In this document: positions 8,675-15,902 of the stretch, piece by piece
Position numbering within the stretch: position 1 is the first letter of the stretch
How the letters are laid out: every line of letters begins with the position of its first letter
Source of the DNA: an uncultured Alistipes sp.
Lineage (GTDB): Bacteria; Bacteroidota; Bacteroidia; Bacteroidales; Rikenellaceae
Direction of reading: 5' to 3'
Length of the DNA stretch: 28,741 nucleotides
Assembly: GCA_959604655.1 (NCBI GenBank)
Contig: CAUHCL010000015.1
Location: 1-28,741 of the forward strand
Notes under the pieces: model-generated
The model's database searches: none
Told to the model about the DNA's origin: nothing
Seen by the model: the letters and a program-made list of their open reading frames with translations, nothing else
Position numbers and translations under genes: made by a program

Positions 8675-11600
8675 TTATTCCTCGATTATCACTCTGAATC
8701 CGACGTTGTTGGCGGGTTGCCAAGCCAGATAGGAGTTGCGGATGTATGCCGTGGCATTTTTCGGACGGCTGTTCCATGCACCTCCGCGCACCACCTTGCT
8801 GTCGCCCTCGGCGGGCTCGCCCTTGTAGGGGTAGGGGGCGTACGTCGAGCGGGTGAACTCGGCCACGTTGCCGTGCATGTCGTACAATCCCCAGGCGTTG
8901 GGCGTGTATTGCGCCACGTCGGCTATGGTCATCGTGCCGTCGTCCACCGAATCCTCACGCGGCATGAAAGTGTAGTAGCGGTATACCCAGCTGTTCTCGG
9001 GCACGGGCTGCGGGTCGATTCCCGACACCGCCATCTTGCGCAGCGAGCGGTCGGCCAGATTGTCGAAGTGTGCGAAATTGCCGTTCAGGTCGCCGAACCA
9101 GAAGTCGGTGTCGCTGCCCGCGCGGCATGCCCACTCCCATTGAGCCTCGGTCGGCAGCGCGGCCTTCACTCCGCAACGTTCGCCTATCGTGCGGCAGAAC
9201 TCCGCGGCCTGGTTCCAGCTTATGCGTGTCACGGGCTGTTCGGGACGGTTGGCGGCATACCCGGGTCCCACGTGGTCTTTCCAGAACTGCGCCGTGTAGC
9301 GGCTGTCGTGAGTCGGATCGACGGTGTTGTACTGGCGGTTGGTGACCTCTGTCTCCGACATCCAGAACGGACGGTCGATCTTCACCACGCTCTCGGGTGC
9401 GTTGCCCGCGCCGCGACGGTTGTTACCCATGACGAACGTGCCCGCAGGTATGCGGACGAACGTCATCTTCACGTCGGGCGCCAGCTCTATCGTGCGTCGC
9501 GTCTGACCGTAGCGCTCGGCCATCTCCTTGGCCTGTTCCTCGGTGAAGGGAAAGTGCTTGGTCTTCGCATCCTTGTATTCGGGGCGTTTGCTTTCGTCGC
9601 GCTCGGCAGCGGGCTGCGGGTGCGAGCGCAGATACTCGGTATAGTCGTCTATCTCGCGCTGCCACTCCACGCCCGCGCCGTCGGCGTATTTGTTGGCCAG
9701 CTCTATGCGGCGGCTGTACTGGTCGGTGGGGCAGTAGCCCACCTTGTTGTAGACGAAACTGCTGTGGCACGGAGCGTTGAAGTCGATCCAGTTGTATATC
9801 GTCCGCCACTCCTTGTCGGTGAGCCGCACGCCGTGGTGCCCGCCCTTGAGTATCCGCACCAGCTCGCTGGTCGAGGCGTGGTATTCATAGGGCTTCATCA
9901 CATATATGTCGGCCTCGGGACCCTGACGGTTGACATAAGGATGCAGATTGAGATAGCTCTGCGACAGATCGAGTCTGCCCGAAGCGGCGGTGCGGCTCGG
10001 TGCGTCGGCTACCTTCTTGCCTCCGCCGAAGTCGGGCTTCACCCCTTCGGCGTTGTGGCACGCCACGCAGTTGCGGTCGAGTATGGGCTGGATCTCAAGA
10101 TCGAACGTGAACGGACGCACCCCGCCTTCGGGCGTCTGCAAGGCTGCGGGCGATTTGGTCGATGCCGCCACGCGCTTGGGCACGGGTATCGAGTTCTGGT
10201 CCTCGTGGCAGCCCACGCACGACACCACCTCGCCAGGCATGGCCGTCACCCAACTTCGCATCCACTGTATGGCGCGACCCTCTTCGTCCAGCGGCTGGAA
10301 CGATACGGGGGTGTTGGCGGGGATCTTGAAAATGGCCGATCCGTCGGGCTCCACATCCACCTCGCCCAGGTTGCGTTTGATATCCCATCCGCTCTGTATG
10401 CCCTGCGCTATGTGGTCCGATGCCGAATTCACGTAGGTGTATTCGTATGCGAATACGCGCAGCTTCTTCACCGTTCCGACGGGAACCTGCGGCAGTCCCT
10501 CGCCCTGATATATGTCCTGAATGAACACGGTCGCCTCCTTGTCGCCGCGCTTTATGCGGTCGGGAATGACGGGCGGGGTGGGGCGTTTGTTGACTATGAT
10601 GGGATTTATGAGTCCCTCGCCCTCGTATTCGGCCAGCAGCGTCATGTTGTCGTATACGTCCACCAGATATATTCCCCACAGCGATTCGGGGGTCAGCTTG
10701 GCCGACACGAGGAAATATTTGTCGCTTATGGGGTAGGGCTTGATGAACTGCGGCCATACGCCGTTCACCAGCTCGTCCTTTATGATCGGCACTATGGGGC
10801 GTTTGCTGAAGGGCATCTCCTGAATCATGCCCTTCGTCTCCTTGCGTCCGCGCGAGGGATCGAACAGTATGAGACGTCCCGAACGCGCTATGCCGTGGTG
10901 ACCCGATATGATTCCGACGAAGGTGTTGTTGCCCTCGGGCAGCGGCTGTATGTCGAAAATGCTGTTGGGGAACCATCCTCCGCTGCCGTACAGCGCCTTG
11001 GTCTCGGTGCCGTCGGGGTTGGCGTGCATGACGAAACGCGAGTAGTAGTGCGTCAGGTCGGTGTACTCCCAGCGTACGTACATCAGGCGGCCGTTGTTCA
11101 TCACGCGCGGGTGCCAGTTGGCATCCTGGTCGAACGTCATGCGGCGCATCTCACCGGTTTTGGGCTCGTAGGCTATCATGTTGCCCACCTGGTCCGATCC
11201 GTTCACGCACGGCACTCCTTGATAACCTATGTTGCTCATGGCTATGATTCGTCCGCTCGGCATGTAAGCGGCGTCGAAAAACTCCAGATCGGGCTCGTCG
11301 ACGGTGATGGCCTTGTGCAGCCCCGTGCCGTCGCGACGTACCTCGTAGACGCTCCAGTGGCTATTCTCGTCGGCGGCCGTGAACAGGATCCGTTCGCCGT
11401 CCCAGTGCAGCAGCAGGTCGGTCACCGACGACCCGTTGGCGGGTTTGTATATGGTGCGGCTCTTCACCTCGCCGCGCAGGTCACTCAACTCGGCTATCTC
11501 GGCGTCGAATCCGCTGCGTGCCGCAGACGACTGGTTCGACCAGTTGTTGTCCTGCGTGCCGAGTGCGGGCGCCCATACCCGACGCGCCCGATCGTCGCCG

Positions 11601-11920
11601 AGGCGATATCGTCCCACGATGATCTTCGCGTCGTCCAGCAGGGGATTCGATAGCAGAATCTCGCGTTTGAGCTCTACCATGCGCTCTTTGTCGGCGTTTT
11701 CCGCGCAAAGTTTCTCCAACTCGTCCATCTTCGCGGCATAACGCTTGGCGTCGTAGGCAGGATTTTGGCGGAAATCGTCGTATGCGCTGCGTACCGAGCG
11801 GATATCGAAGTACTCCGTCTCCGCCTCCGTGCGCATGCGCTGCGCCTGCTCGGGCGTGACTTGTGCCCGTGTCGACGCGGCCCATAAAATCGCTGAAAGA
11901 ATTAGGATTTCGGTTTTCAT
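8675..11920 (-). CDS. Exported HzsA-like diheme cytochrome fused to an FGE/SUMF1-like domain
   Basis: 1081 aa. The N-terminal signal peptide (MKTEILILSAILWAASTRA, cleavage before QVTPEQ) is followed by a helical segment (about 25-110) and a beta-propeller/HzsA-like region (about 130-540; repeats such as WHPRVMNNGRLMYVRWEY and DIQPLPEGNNTFVGIISGHH). Two c-type heme motifs follow, CVGCH at 568-572 and CVACH at 618-622. The C-terminal domain (about 815-1080) is formylglycine-generating-enzyme-like: RIPAGTFVMGNNRRG, SETEVTNRQYN, ALPTEAQWEWACRAG, GNVAEF, VVRGGAWNSR and GFRVI. The two cysteines used by true FGEs in the RGG segment are absent, so sulfatase activation is unlikely. HzsA-like here means sequence family, not hydrazine synthesis. 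It is last in the block headed by the IclR gene, separated from the preceding gene by a structured repeat, with no promoter of its own seen. Confidence 0.85.
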   Translation of the reverse strand: MKTEILILSAILWAASTRAQVTPEQAQRMRTEAETEYFDIRSVRSAYDDFRQNPAYDAKRYAAKMDELEKLCAENADKERMVELKREILLSNPLLDDAKIIVGRYRLGDDRARRVWAPALGTQDNNWSNQSSAARSGFDAEIAELSDLRGEVKSRTIYKPANGSSVTDLLLHWDGERILFTAADENSHWSVYEVRRDGTGLHKAITVDEPDLEFFDAAYMPSGRIIAMSNIGYQGVPCVNGSDQVGNMIAYEPKTGEMRRMTFDQDANWHPRVMNNGRLMYVRWEYTDLTHYYSRFVMHANPDGTETKALYGSGGWFPNSIFDIQPLPEGNNTFVGIISGHHGIARSGRLILFDPSRGRKETKGMIQEMPFSKRPIVPIIKDELVNGVWPQFIKPYPISDKYFLVSAKLTPESLWGIYLVDVYDNMTLLAEYEGEGLINPIIVNKRPTPPVIPDRIKRGDKEATVFIQDIYQGEGLPQVPVGTVKKLRVFAYEYTYVNSASDHIAQGIQSGWDIKRNLGEVDVEPDGSAIFKIPANTPVSFQPLDEEGRAIQWMRSWVTAMPGEVVSCVGCHEDQNSIPVPKRVAASTKSPAALQTPEGGVRPFTFDLEIQPILDRNCVACHNAEGVKPDFGGGKKVADAPSRTAASGRLDLSQSYLNLHPYVNRQGPEADIYVMKPYEYHASTSELVRILKGGHHGVRLTDKEWRTIYNWIDFNAPCHSSFVYNKVGYCPTDQYSRRIELANKYADGAGVEWQREIDDYTEYLRSHPQPAAERDESKRPEYKDAKTKHFPFTEEQAKEMAERYGQTRRTIELAPDVKMTFVRIPAGTFVMGNNRRGAGNAPESVVKIDRPFWMSETEVTNRQYNTVDPTHDSRYTAQFWKDHVGPGYAANRPEQPVTRISWNQAAEFCRTIGERCGVKAALPTEAQWEWACRAGSDTDFWFGDLNGNFAHFDNLADRSLRKMAVSGIDPQPVPENSWVYRYYTFMPREDSVDDGTMTIADVAQYTPNAWGLYDMHGNVAEFTRSTYAPYPYKGEPAEGDSKVVRGGAWNSRPKNATAYIRNSYLAWQPANNVGFRVIIEE

Positions 11921-11968
11921 TTCGTAGCTGTTTTATTTTAGGTCTTTGGTTTTATGATTCTGTCGTAT

Positions 11969-12067
11969 CGACATCGCTCGGCGATGTCGGCAGTTCGCCG
12001 CCACCCCGCGCGGCGGACTGCAACTCGCCGCAAGGCTCGCATGCGTCCTCCGCTGTCGGCGAACCGC
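11969..12067 (-). repeat. Structured intergenic repeat, type A (copy R2, inverted)
   Basis: On the minus strand it starts right after the chorismatase-like stop codon and carries the outer stem gttcgcc/ggcgaac (12064-12058 with 11999-11993) and the terminal 9-bp hairpin cgacatcgc/gcgatgtcg (11989-11981 with 11977-11969). Compared with copy R1, the central loop holds extra bases (around 12021-12048), while the 3' 50 nt are identical. It lies inside a probable operon. Confidence 0.8.
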
Positions 12068-12068
12068 G

Positions 12069-13163
12069 TTATTCATTCGGGCATGCTATCCCCTCTATCT
12101 CCACCAATAGTTCCTCGCGGCAAATGTCGGCTGCAAGGTACAGCGCGGGCACGTCGGGATAGTTCCTCGCCATCCATCTCCCCGCCGCCTCGGCATCCTT
12201 TTCGCGTTTGATGTACACCCGCAGCATGGCGTAACCCATCGCGGCTGCCTCTACCCCGTGGCGGGCGAGGTTCTCTCGGCCCGCGAGCGTCGCTATGTTG
12301 TCCATGGTCATGGCTGTCTGCTCCGCTATGTCGCTGCGGCAGCTATCCTCGCCGCGTATGGCCGCCGTTCCCGATATGTATACCATCGCCGCGCCGTTGT
12401 CGGCCACGTAACGCGCCCGTTCGAACTTCGGCGTGGTCTTGTCGTGGTTCTGCGGCTTGTCTATCAACACCTTCTGCGAATAGGCGTGTGCCGCCACCTG
12501 CAACGGATTGTCTATCGCCACGCTCGCCGCCGCATCGCGCACCGCGTCGAACATCACCGACACTCCGCCCGTTCTGGTCCCGATTCCCGTAGCGGCGGGG
12601 TAGCCGTTCGGCCACTTCCGGCGGTCGTAAAATCGGCTGCGGGCATCGTTGAACATCTGGTAATGCTGTCCCTCGGGGGCCATGCGGGTTATCTGCTCGA
12701 TGTAGTTCCACTGCCTTACGATGTCGGTCGCCGCGAATCCCTCCGCCGCGAGTATCTCGGTCATGCGTCGGAATATCGCATCGGCCTGCCTGCCTGTGTC
12801 GAGCGTGATGTCGGCCTGCAAGTTGCCCGATATTATTTCGCAGCCGTCCACCACCGCATAATCTTCGTGTCTGACGATCTTCGTTGGTCCCGTGAGTATG
12901 GTAACCTCGGCCGCGAGGCTGCTGCGCAACGGCTTTTGGGCTATGAACCCGACGAGAGGCCCGCCCTCGCCGAACCGCTCGGCGCATATCCTGCATATCG
13001 TGTCGCGCCGCTCGATATAATCGTCGTTATCGGTTGTATTTCCGAAAAATACGATTCTCACCGCATTCTCTCCGCTCGTCGCTATGCGGTCGGCCAGTTC
13101 CGTCGCGGCGCGATCGAAATCGGCCTCGCATGTACGGTATATTCGGTAGTTCTTTCGTGTCAT
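12069..13163 (-). CDS. RidA/chorismatase (FkbO/Hyg5)-like protein
   Basis: 364 aa, no signal peptide, so cytoplasmic. The C-terminal half carries the YjgF/RidA-derived fold of chorismatases: RQWNYIEQITRM, YQMFNDARSRFYD, YPAATGIGTRTGG, and near the end CREELLVEIEGIA with the glutamate pattern typical of this superfamily. FkbO/Hyg5/XanB2 enzymes hydrolyse chorismate to dihydroxycyclohexadiene carboxylate or hydroxybenzoates plus pyruvate; whether this protein does so is unproven. Its gene starts 2 nt after the stop of the cytochrome gene, so co-expression is near certain. A cytosolic chorismatase-like protein between two exported heme proteins is unusual. The start MTRKNYRIYRT is chosen because earlier codons overlap the upstream gene. 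Confidence 0.75.
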   Translation of the reverse strand: MTRKNYRIYRTCEADFDRAATELADRIATSGENAVRIVFFGNTTDNDDYIERRDTICRICAERFGEGGPLVGFIAQKPLRSSLAAEVTILTGPTKIVRHEDYAVVDGCEIISGNLQADITLDTGRQADAIFRRMTEILAAEGFAATDIVRQWNYIEQITRMAPEGQHYQMFNDARSRFYDRRKWPNGYPAATGIGTRTGGVSVMFDAVRDAAASVAIDNPLQVAAHAYSQKVLIDKPQNHDKTTPKFERARYVADNGAAMVYISGTAAIRGEDSCRSDIAEQTAMTMDNIATLAGRENLARHGVEAAAMGYAMLRVYIKREKDAEAAGRWMARNYPDVPALYLAADICREELLVEIEGIACPNE

Positions 13164-13165
13164 CG

Positions 13166-14935
13166 TTACAGCGAGTTTACATATTCGGCCAGCGCCTCGG
13201 CATCCTTCTGCGATATCTTGCCCTCGATGCCGTGCTTGTGGACGAGGAACACATCCTCCATCGTCGCGGCGCGGCCGTCGAACAGATAGGGCGCCGTGCG
13301 CCACGTCTCGCATAGGGTGGGGGTGTCCCAACCCTCCTCGAACTCTATGTCGTCGCCTATGCGGTGCATCTTCATGTCGGTGTAGTAGGGGCCCGAGTGG
13401 CACTCGGCGCAGCCGTGCTTCTCGAATACCTTGCGTCCTGCGCGGGCCTTCTCCGACAGCTGCCCGTTCACCAGATAGGGGCTGGGCAGCGGTTTGAGCG
13501 ACCGCAGGTATTCGTCGACGCACAGAGCCGTCTGCTCGGGAATGTCGAAGAACTGTATGAACTTGTATCCCGCGCGCACGGCCAGGGCGGCCGAATCGCG
13601 TATTCCCGAGATCATGCACTTGGGCGTCTGGAAGCTGTACAGCATGCTTTTGCAGTTCTTCGGGTTGCCTATGCCGTCGTTCATCAAATCCCAGTTCATG
13701 CCGTCGGTGCGTCCGTCGCTCGGATGGCATCCGTTGCACGACTGCCAGTTCTGGTAGCAGTGCGCGGCGTCGTTGAAAGCCCTCTCGCCCGTGTCGGCGG
13801 CCGATTCCTCGCGCATGGGGTTGCACGCCACTATGTCGGCATGCCGCGTGGCGAGCTCTATTATATTCAGGGTGTCGGAAAAATATGTGGGCACATATGC
13901 CTTGCCCTCCCTGAGCGTTATTTTCCTCGGTCCGTTGCCCGCCACGGGCACTCGGCGGCGTATGTCGCGCATGAAGTACAGGTCGTAGTCGAGCTTCTCG
14001 GGCGCAGGGTATGCGGCGAGTTTTTCGATCATGGCCTTGTAGTCGACGATGCTTATCTCGTGGGTTCCCGAGTGCGACGCCACGAGATATTCGCCGTCGC
14101 ACGCCACGTCCCAAATGCCTCCCGCGCCGCGGTCCGACTCGTCCAGCAGCATCGAACCTATCAACTCCTGCTTTTCGGCGTCTATCACACTGACTGCGTT
14201 GGTGTTCATCCACCCCTGCTGAAGCTGCGATGTAGGTACCTGGAAACGCCCGAGGTTGTGTGACACGAATACGTGACGGCCGTCGGCCGAGAATGCTATG
14301 CCGTGTAAAGCGTTGCTTCCGTTGCTCAGCTTTATATCCTTTATCTTCTTGAAATTGCCACAGTCGATTATCGACACTGCCGCCGCCACGTAATCCTCGT
14401 CGGCACGTCCCGCGGGCAGGAAGTTATTCACGTACAGATATCGGCCGTCGGGTGAGAGTGCCGCCGCGCACGGTTCGCGCAAAACCCTCTCCGTCCGCAG
14501 CACGTCGCCCGTTCGGGCATCCACCTCGCTGACGGTGGCTTTGTAGCGGTTGCACACGTATATTACGCTGCCGTCGGCAGCGGCCACGGGAGCGCATGCC
14601 CCCATCCCCGTCGGACGGGTGTAGACGATCGACCGTTCGCCGAGATCTATTTTGCTTATGTATCCCTCGTCGTAACTCGTCGTTATGTAGGCGTTTCCGT
14701 TCTTGACTGTCACGCCCGTCGGCTCTCGGTCGAGTTGCCATGCGGCTTGCTTCAAGCCGTTGCGGTCGATCATCGTCAGGGCCGAAGTGCCCTTGTCGGC
14801 CGTCAGTATGTATCCGTCGTCGGTGACCGCTATGTCGGTGGTGTATAGCGGTTTGGCTCCGCGGGGCTGCATGGCTGCGCACAGCAGCAGCGCGGGGATC
14901 GTGACGGTCGGTAACAACTTCAATAATCGTTTCAT
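13166..14935 (-). CDS. Exported beta-propeller / MauG-CcpA-like diheme cytochrome c
   Basis: 589 aa. The signal peptide (MKRLLKLLPTVTIPALLLCAA) is of Sec type; the Cys there does not sit in a good lipobox. Residues about 30-370 are a YncE-like beta-propeller with repeated blade motifs (YILTADKGTSALTMIDR, AAALSPDGRYLYVNN, IAFSADGRHVFVSH). The C-terminal third resembles diheme cytochrome c peroxidases/MauG: CNGCH (400-404), then CAECHSGPYYTD (heme motif 509-513), with DAEALAEYVNSL at the end. The predicted place is the periplasm or outer surface, with two covalent hemes. The start ATG overlaps the IclR stop in an ATGA, so the pair is translationally coupled. The substrate is unknown. Confidence 0.85.
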   Translation of the reverse strand: MKRLLKLLPTVTIPALLLCAAMQPRGAKPLYTTDIAVTDDGYILTADKGTSALTMIDRNGLKQAAWQLDREPTGVTVKNGNAYITTSYDEGYISKIDLGERSIVYTRPTGMGACAPVAAADGSVIYVCNRYKATVSEVDARTGDVLRTERVLREPCAAALSPDGRYLYVNNFLPAGRADEDYVAAAVSIIDCGNFKKIKDIKLSNGSNALHGIAFSADGRHVFVSHNLGRFQVPTSQLQQGWMNTNAVSVIDAEKQELIGSMLLDESDRGAGGIWDVACDGEYLVASHSGTHEISIVDYKAMIEKLAAYPAPEKLDYDLYFMRDIRRRVPVAGNGPRKITLREGKAYVPTYFSDTLNIIELATRHADIVACNPMREESAADTGERAFNDAAHCYQNWQSCNGCHPSDGRTDGMNWDLMNDGIGNPKNCKSMLYSFQTPKCMISGIRDSAALAVRAGYKFIQFFDIPEQTALCVDEYLRSLKPLPSPYLVNGQLSEKARAGRKVFEKHGCAECHSGPYYTDMKMHRIGDDIEFEEGWDTPTLCETWRTAPYLFDGRAATMEDVFLVHKHGIEGKISQKDAEALAEYVNSL

Positions 14936-15714
14936 ATCTCTTTCGTGTATCCGAGTTTCTGCGATATTTCGCCCGCGCAATCGATTATCGCCCTGCCGTG
15001 CGACGCGATCACCGAGTCGGGTATGCGCCCTTCGGGCCCCGTGATCCACACCGCGGCCACGGCCTTGCCGTAGCGGTTGAATATGGGTGCCCCTATGCAG
15101 CGCACTCCCGCCAGTTCCTCGCCCAGGTCGAGCGCGTAGCCCGACTGCCGCACGAGGTCGAGCTGTGCGAGAAAATCGCTTTCGCAGGCTATGGTGTTTT
15201 CGTTGTAGCGGGTGTAGACGATCTTTTTCAGCAGCAGGTCGCGCTCGTGCTCGTCCATGAATGCCGTTATGGCCTTCCCTGGCGCCGAGGCGTGGAGGCA
15301 TACGTTCATTCCTGGTTTTACGGTGAAGCAGAAGTGGTGCGACCCTATGATCTGGTCGAGTATCACTATCCGATCCTCGGTGAGCGTCCCGACCACGACC
15401 GTCTCCGAGAGTCTGTCGCGCAGCCGTCGCATGGGGTCGTAGGCGTATTCGAGCAGCGACGGACCTCCTATCGACGACATGGCCATGCCGAATATCTTGT
15501 GCGTCAGTGAGAATCGTGCCGTCACATCATCCTTTGCCAGATATCCCTGCTCCACGAACGAGCAGAGCAGGCGGTAAAGCGAAGTCTTGGGAGTGTCGGT
15601 CTTTGACGTCAGCTCCGCGAGGGTCAGTCCCTGCGGATACTGCGACACGATCTCCAGCAGCTCCATGCCTTTGGTGAGTATGGGGATGTTGTATTTGGTC
15701 TTTTCGGTTTGCAT
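14932..15714 (-). CDS. IclR-family transcriptional regulator
   Basis: 260 aa. An N-terminal winged helix-turn-helix (about 8-65, ILTKGMELLEIVSQYPQGLTLAEL then TPKTSLYRLLCSFVEQGYL) is followed by the IclR effector domain (about 80-255; VCLHASAPGKAITAFM, GYALDLGEELAGVRCIGAPIFN, AAVWITGP). Family members bind small carboxylic or aromatic acids or sugars, usually regulate adjacent genes and often act on their own promoter. It is first in the cytochrome operon and divergent from the GH20/GH109 genes across 188 nt, so either or both sides could be its targets. The effector cannot be read from the sequence. Confidence 0.93.
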   Translation of the reverse strand: MQTEKTKYNIPILTKGMELLEIVSQYPQGLTLAELTSKTDTPKTSLYRLLCSFVEQGYLAKDDVTARFSLTHKIFGMAMSSIGGPSLLEYAYDPMRRLRDRLSETVVVGTLTEDRIVILDQIIGSHHFCFTVKPGMNVCLHASAPGKAITAFMDEHERDLLLKKIVYTRYNENTIACESDFLAQLDLVRQSGYALDLGEELAGVRCIGAPIFNRYGKAVAAVWITGPEGRIPDSVIASHGRAIIDCAGEISQKLGYTKEI

Positions 15715-15766
15715 AGGTCGGTTAGTTTCTCATTTAGAATGAAGTTTCAAATGCGGAACCGTAGCG

Positions 15767-15797
15767 CAAATATAGTATATATTTTTCAATTCGTCAA
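15767..15797 (-). promoter_or_regulatory. Promoter of the IclR-cytochrome operon
   Basis: On the minus strand TATATTTG (15774-15767) matches the Bacteroidota -7 box, with TTG (15797-15795) 20 nt upstream. It is about 50 nt before the IclR start codon. Confidence 0.75.
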
Positions 15798-15840
15798 GCA
15801 AAACGGCCCGATCGCGCAGTATTGGCAAAAAAAACGGCGG

Positions 15841-15848
15841 TTTATTTG
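15841..15848 (+). promoter_or_regulatory. Possible weak -7 element for the GH20/GH109 operon
   Basis: TTTATTTG differs from TAnnTTTG at one base and has no clear -33 partner. A weak core promoter could fit activator-dependent or repressible expression. It lies just before a GAACG-GA-CGTTC inverted repeat. Confidence 0.3.
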
Positions 15849-15860
15849 GAACGGACGTTC
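15849..15860. promoter_or_regulatory. Candidate operator, GAACG-GA-CGTTC inverted repeat
   Basis: A perfect 5-bp inverted repeat with a 2-nt spacer in the IclR/GH20 intergenic region, 43 nt before the GH20 start. IclR-family operators are short palindromes of comparable size, so this is a plausible site for the divergent regulator. There is one copy only and no footprint evidence. Confidence 0.35.
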
Positions 15861-15902
15861 AAAAACACTAATTTTACCCTAAAATTTAACCTCCTTACAC
15901 CT

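Noticed and set aside
8654..11653. 999-codon plus-strand open frame opposite the HzsA/FGE gene
   Set aside because: Shadow of the minus-strand gene: low-complexity Val/His/Arg/Gly composition, no motifs, and it crosses the terminator region.
8675..11920. True hydrazine synthase or sulfatase-activating enzyme
   Set aside because: Similarity is to the broad HzsA-like and FGE-like families; the HzsB/HzsC partners and the FGE cysteines are absent.
15822..15902. N-terminal extension of the GH20 protein starting at 15822
   Set aside because: It would place a charged segment before the lipoprotein signal peptide and overlaps the control region.
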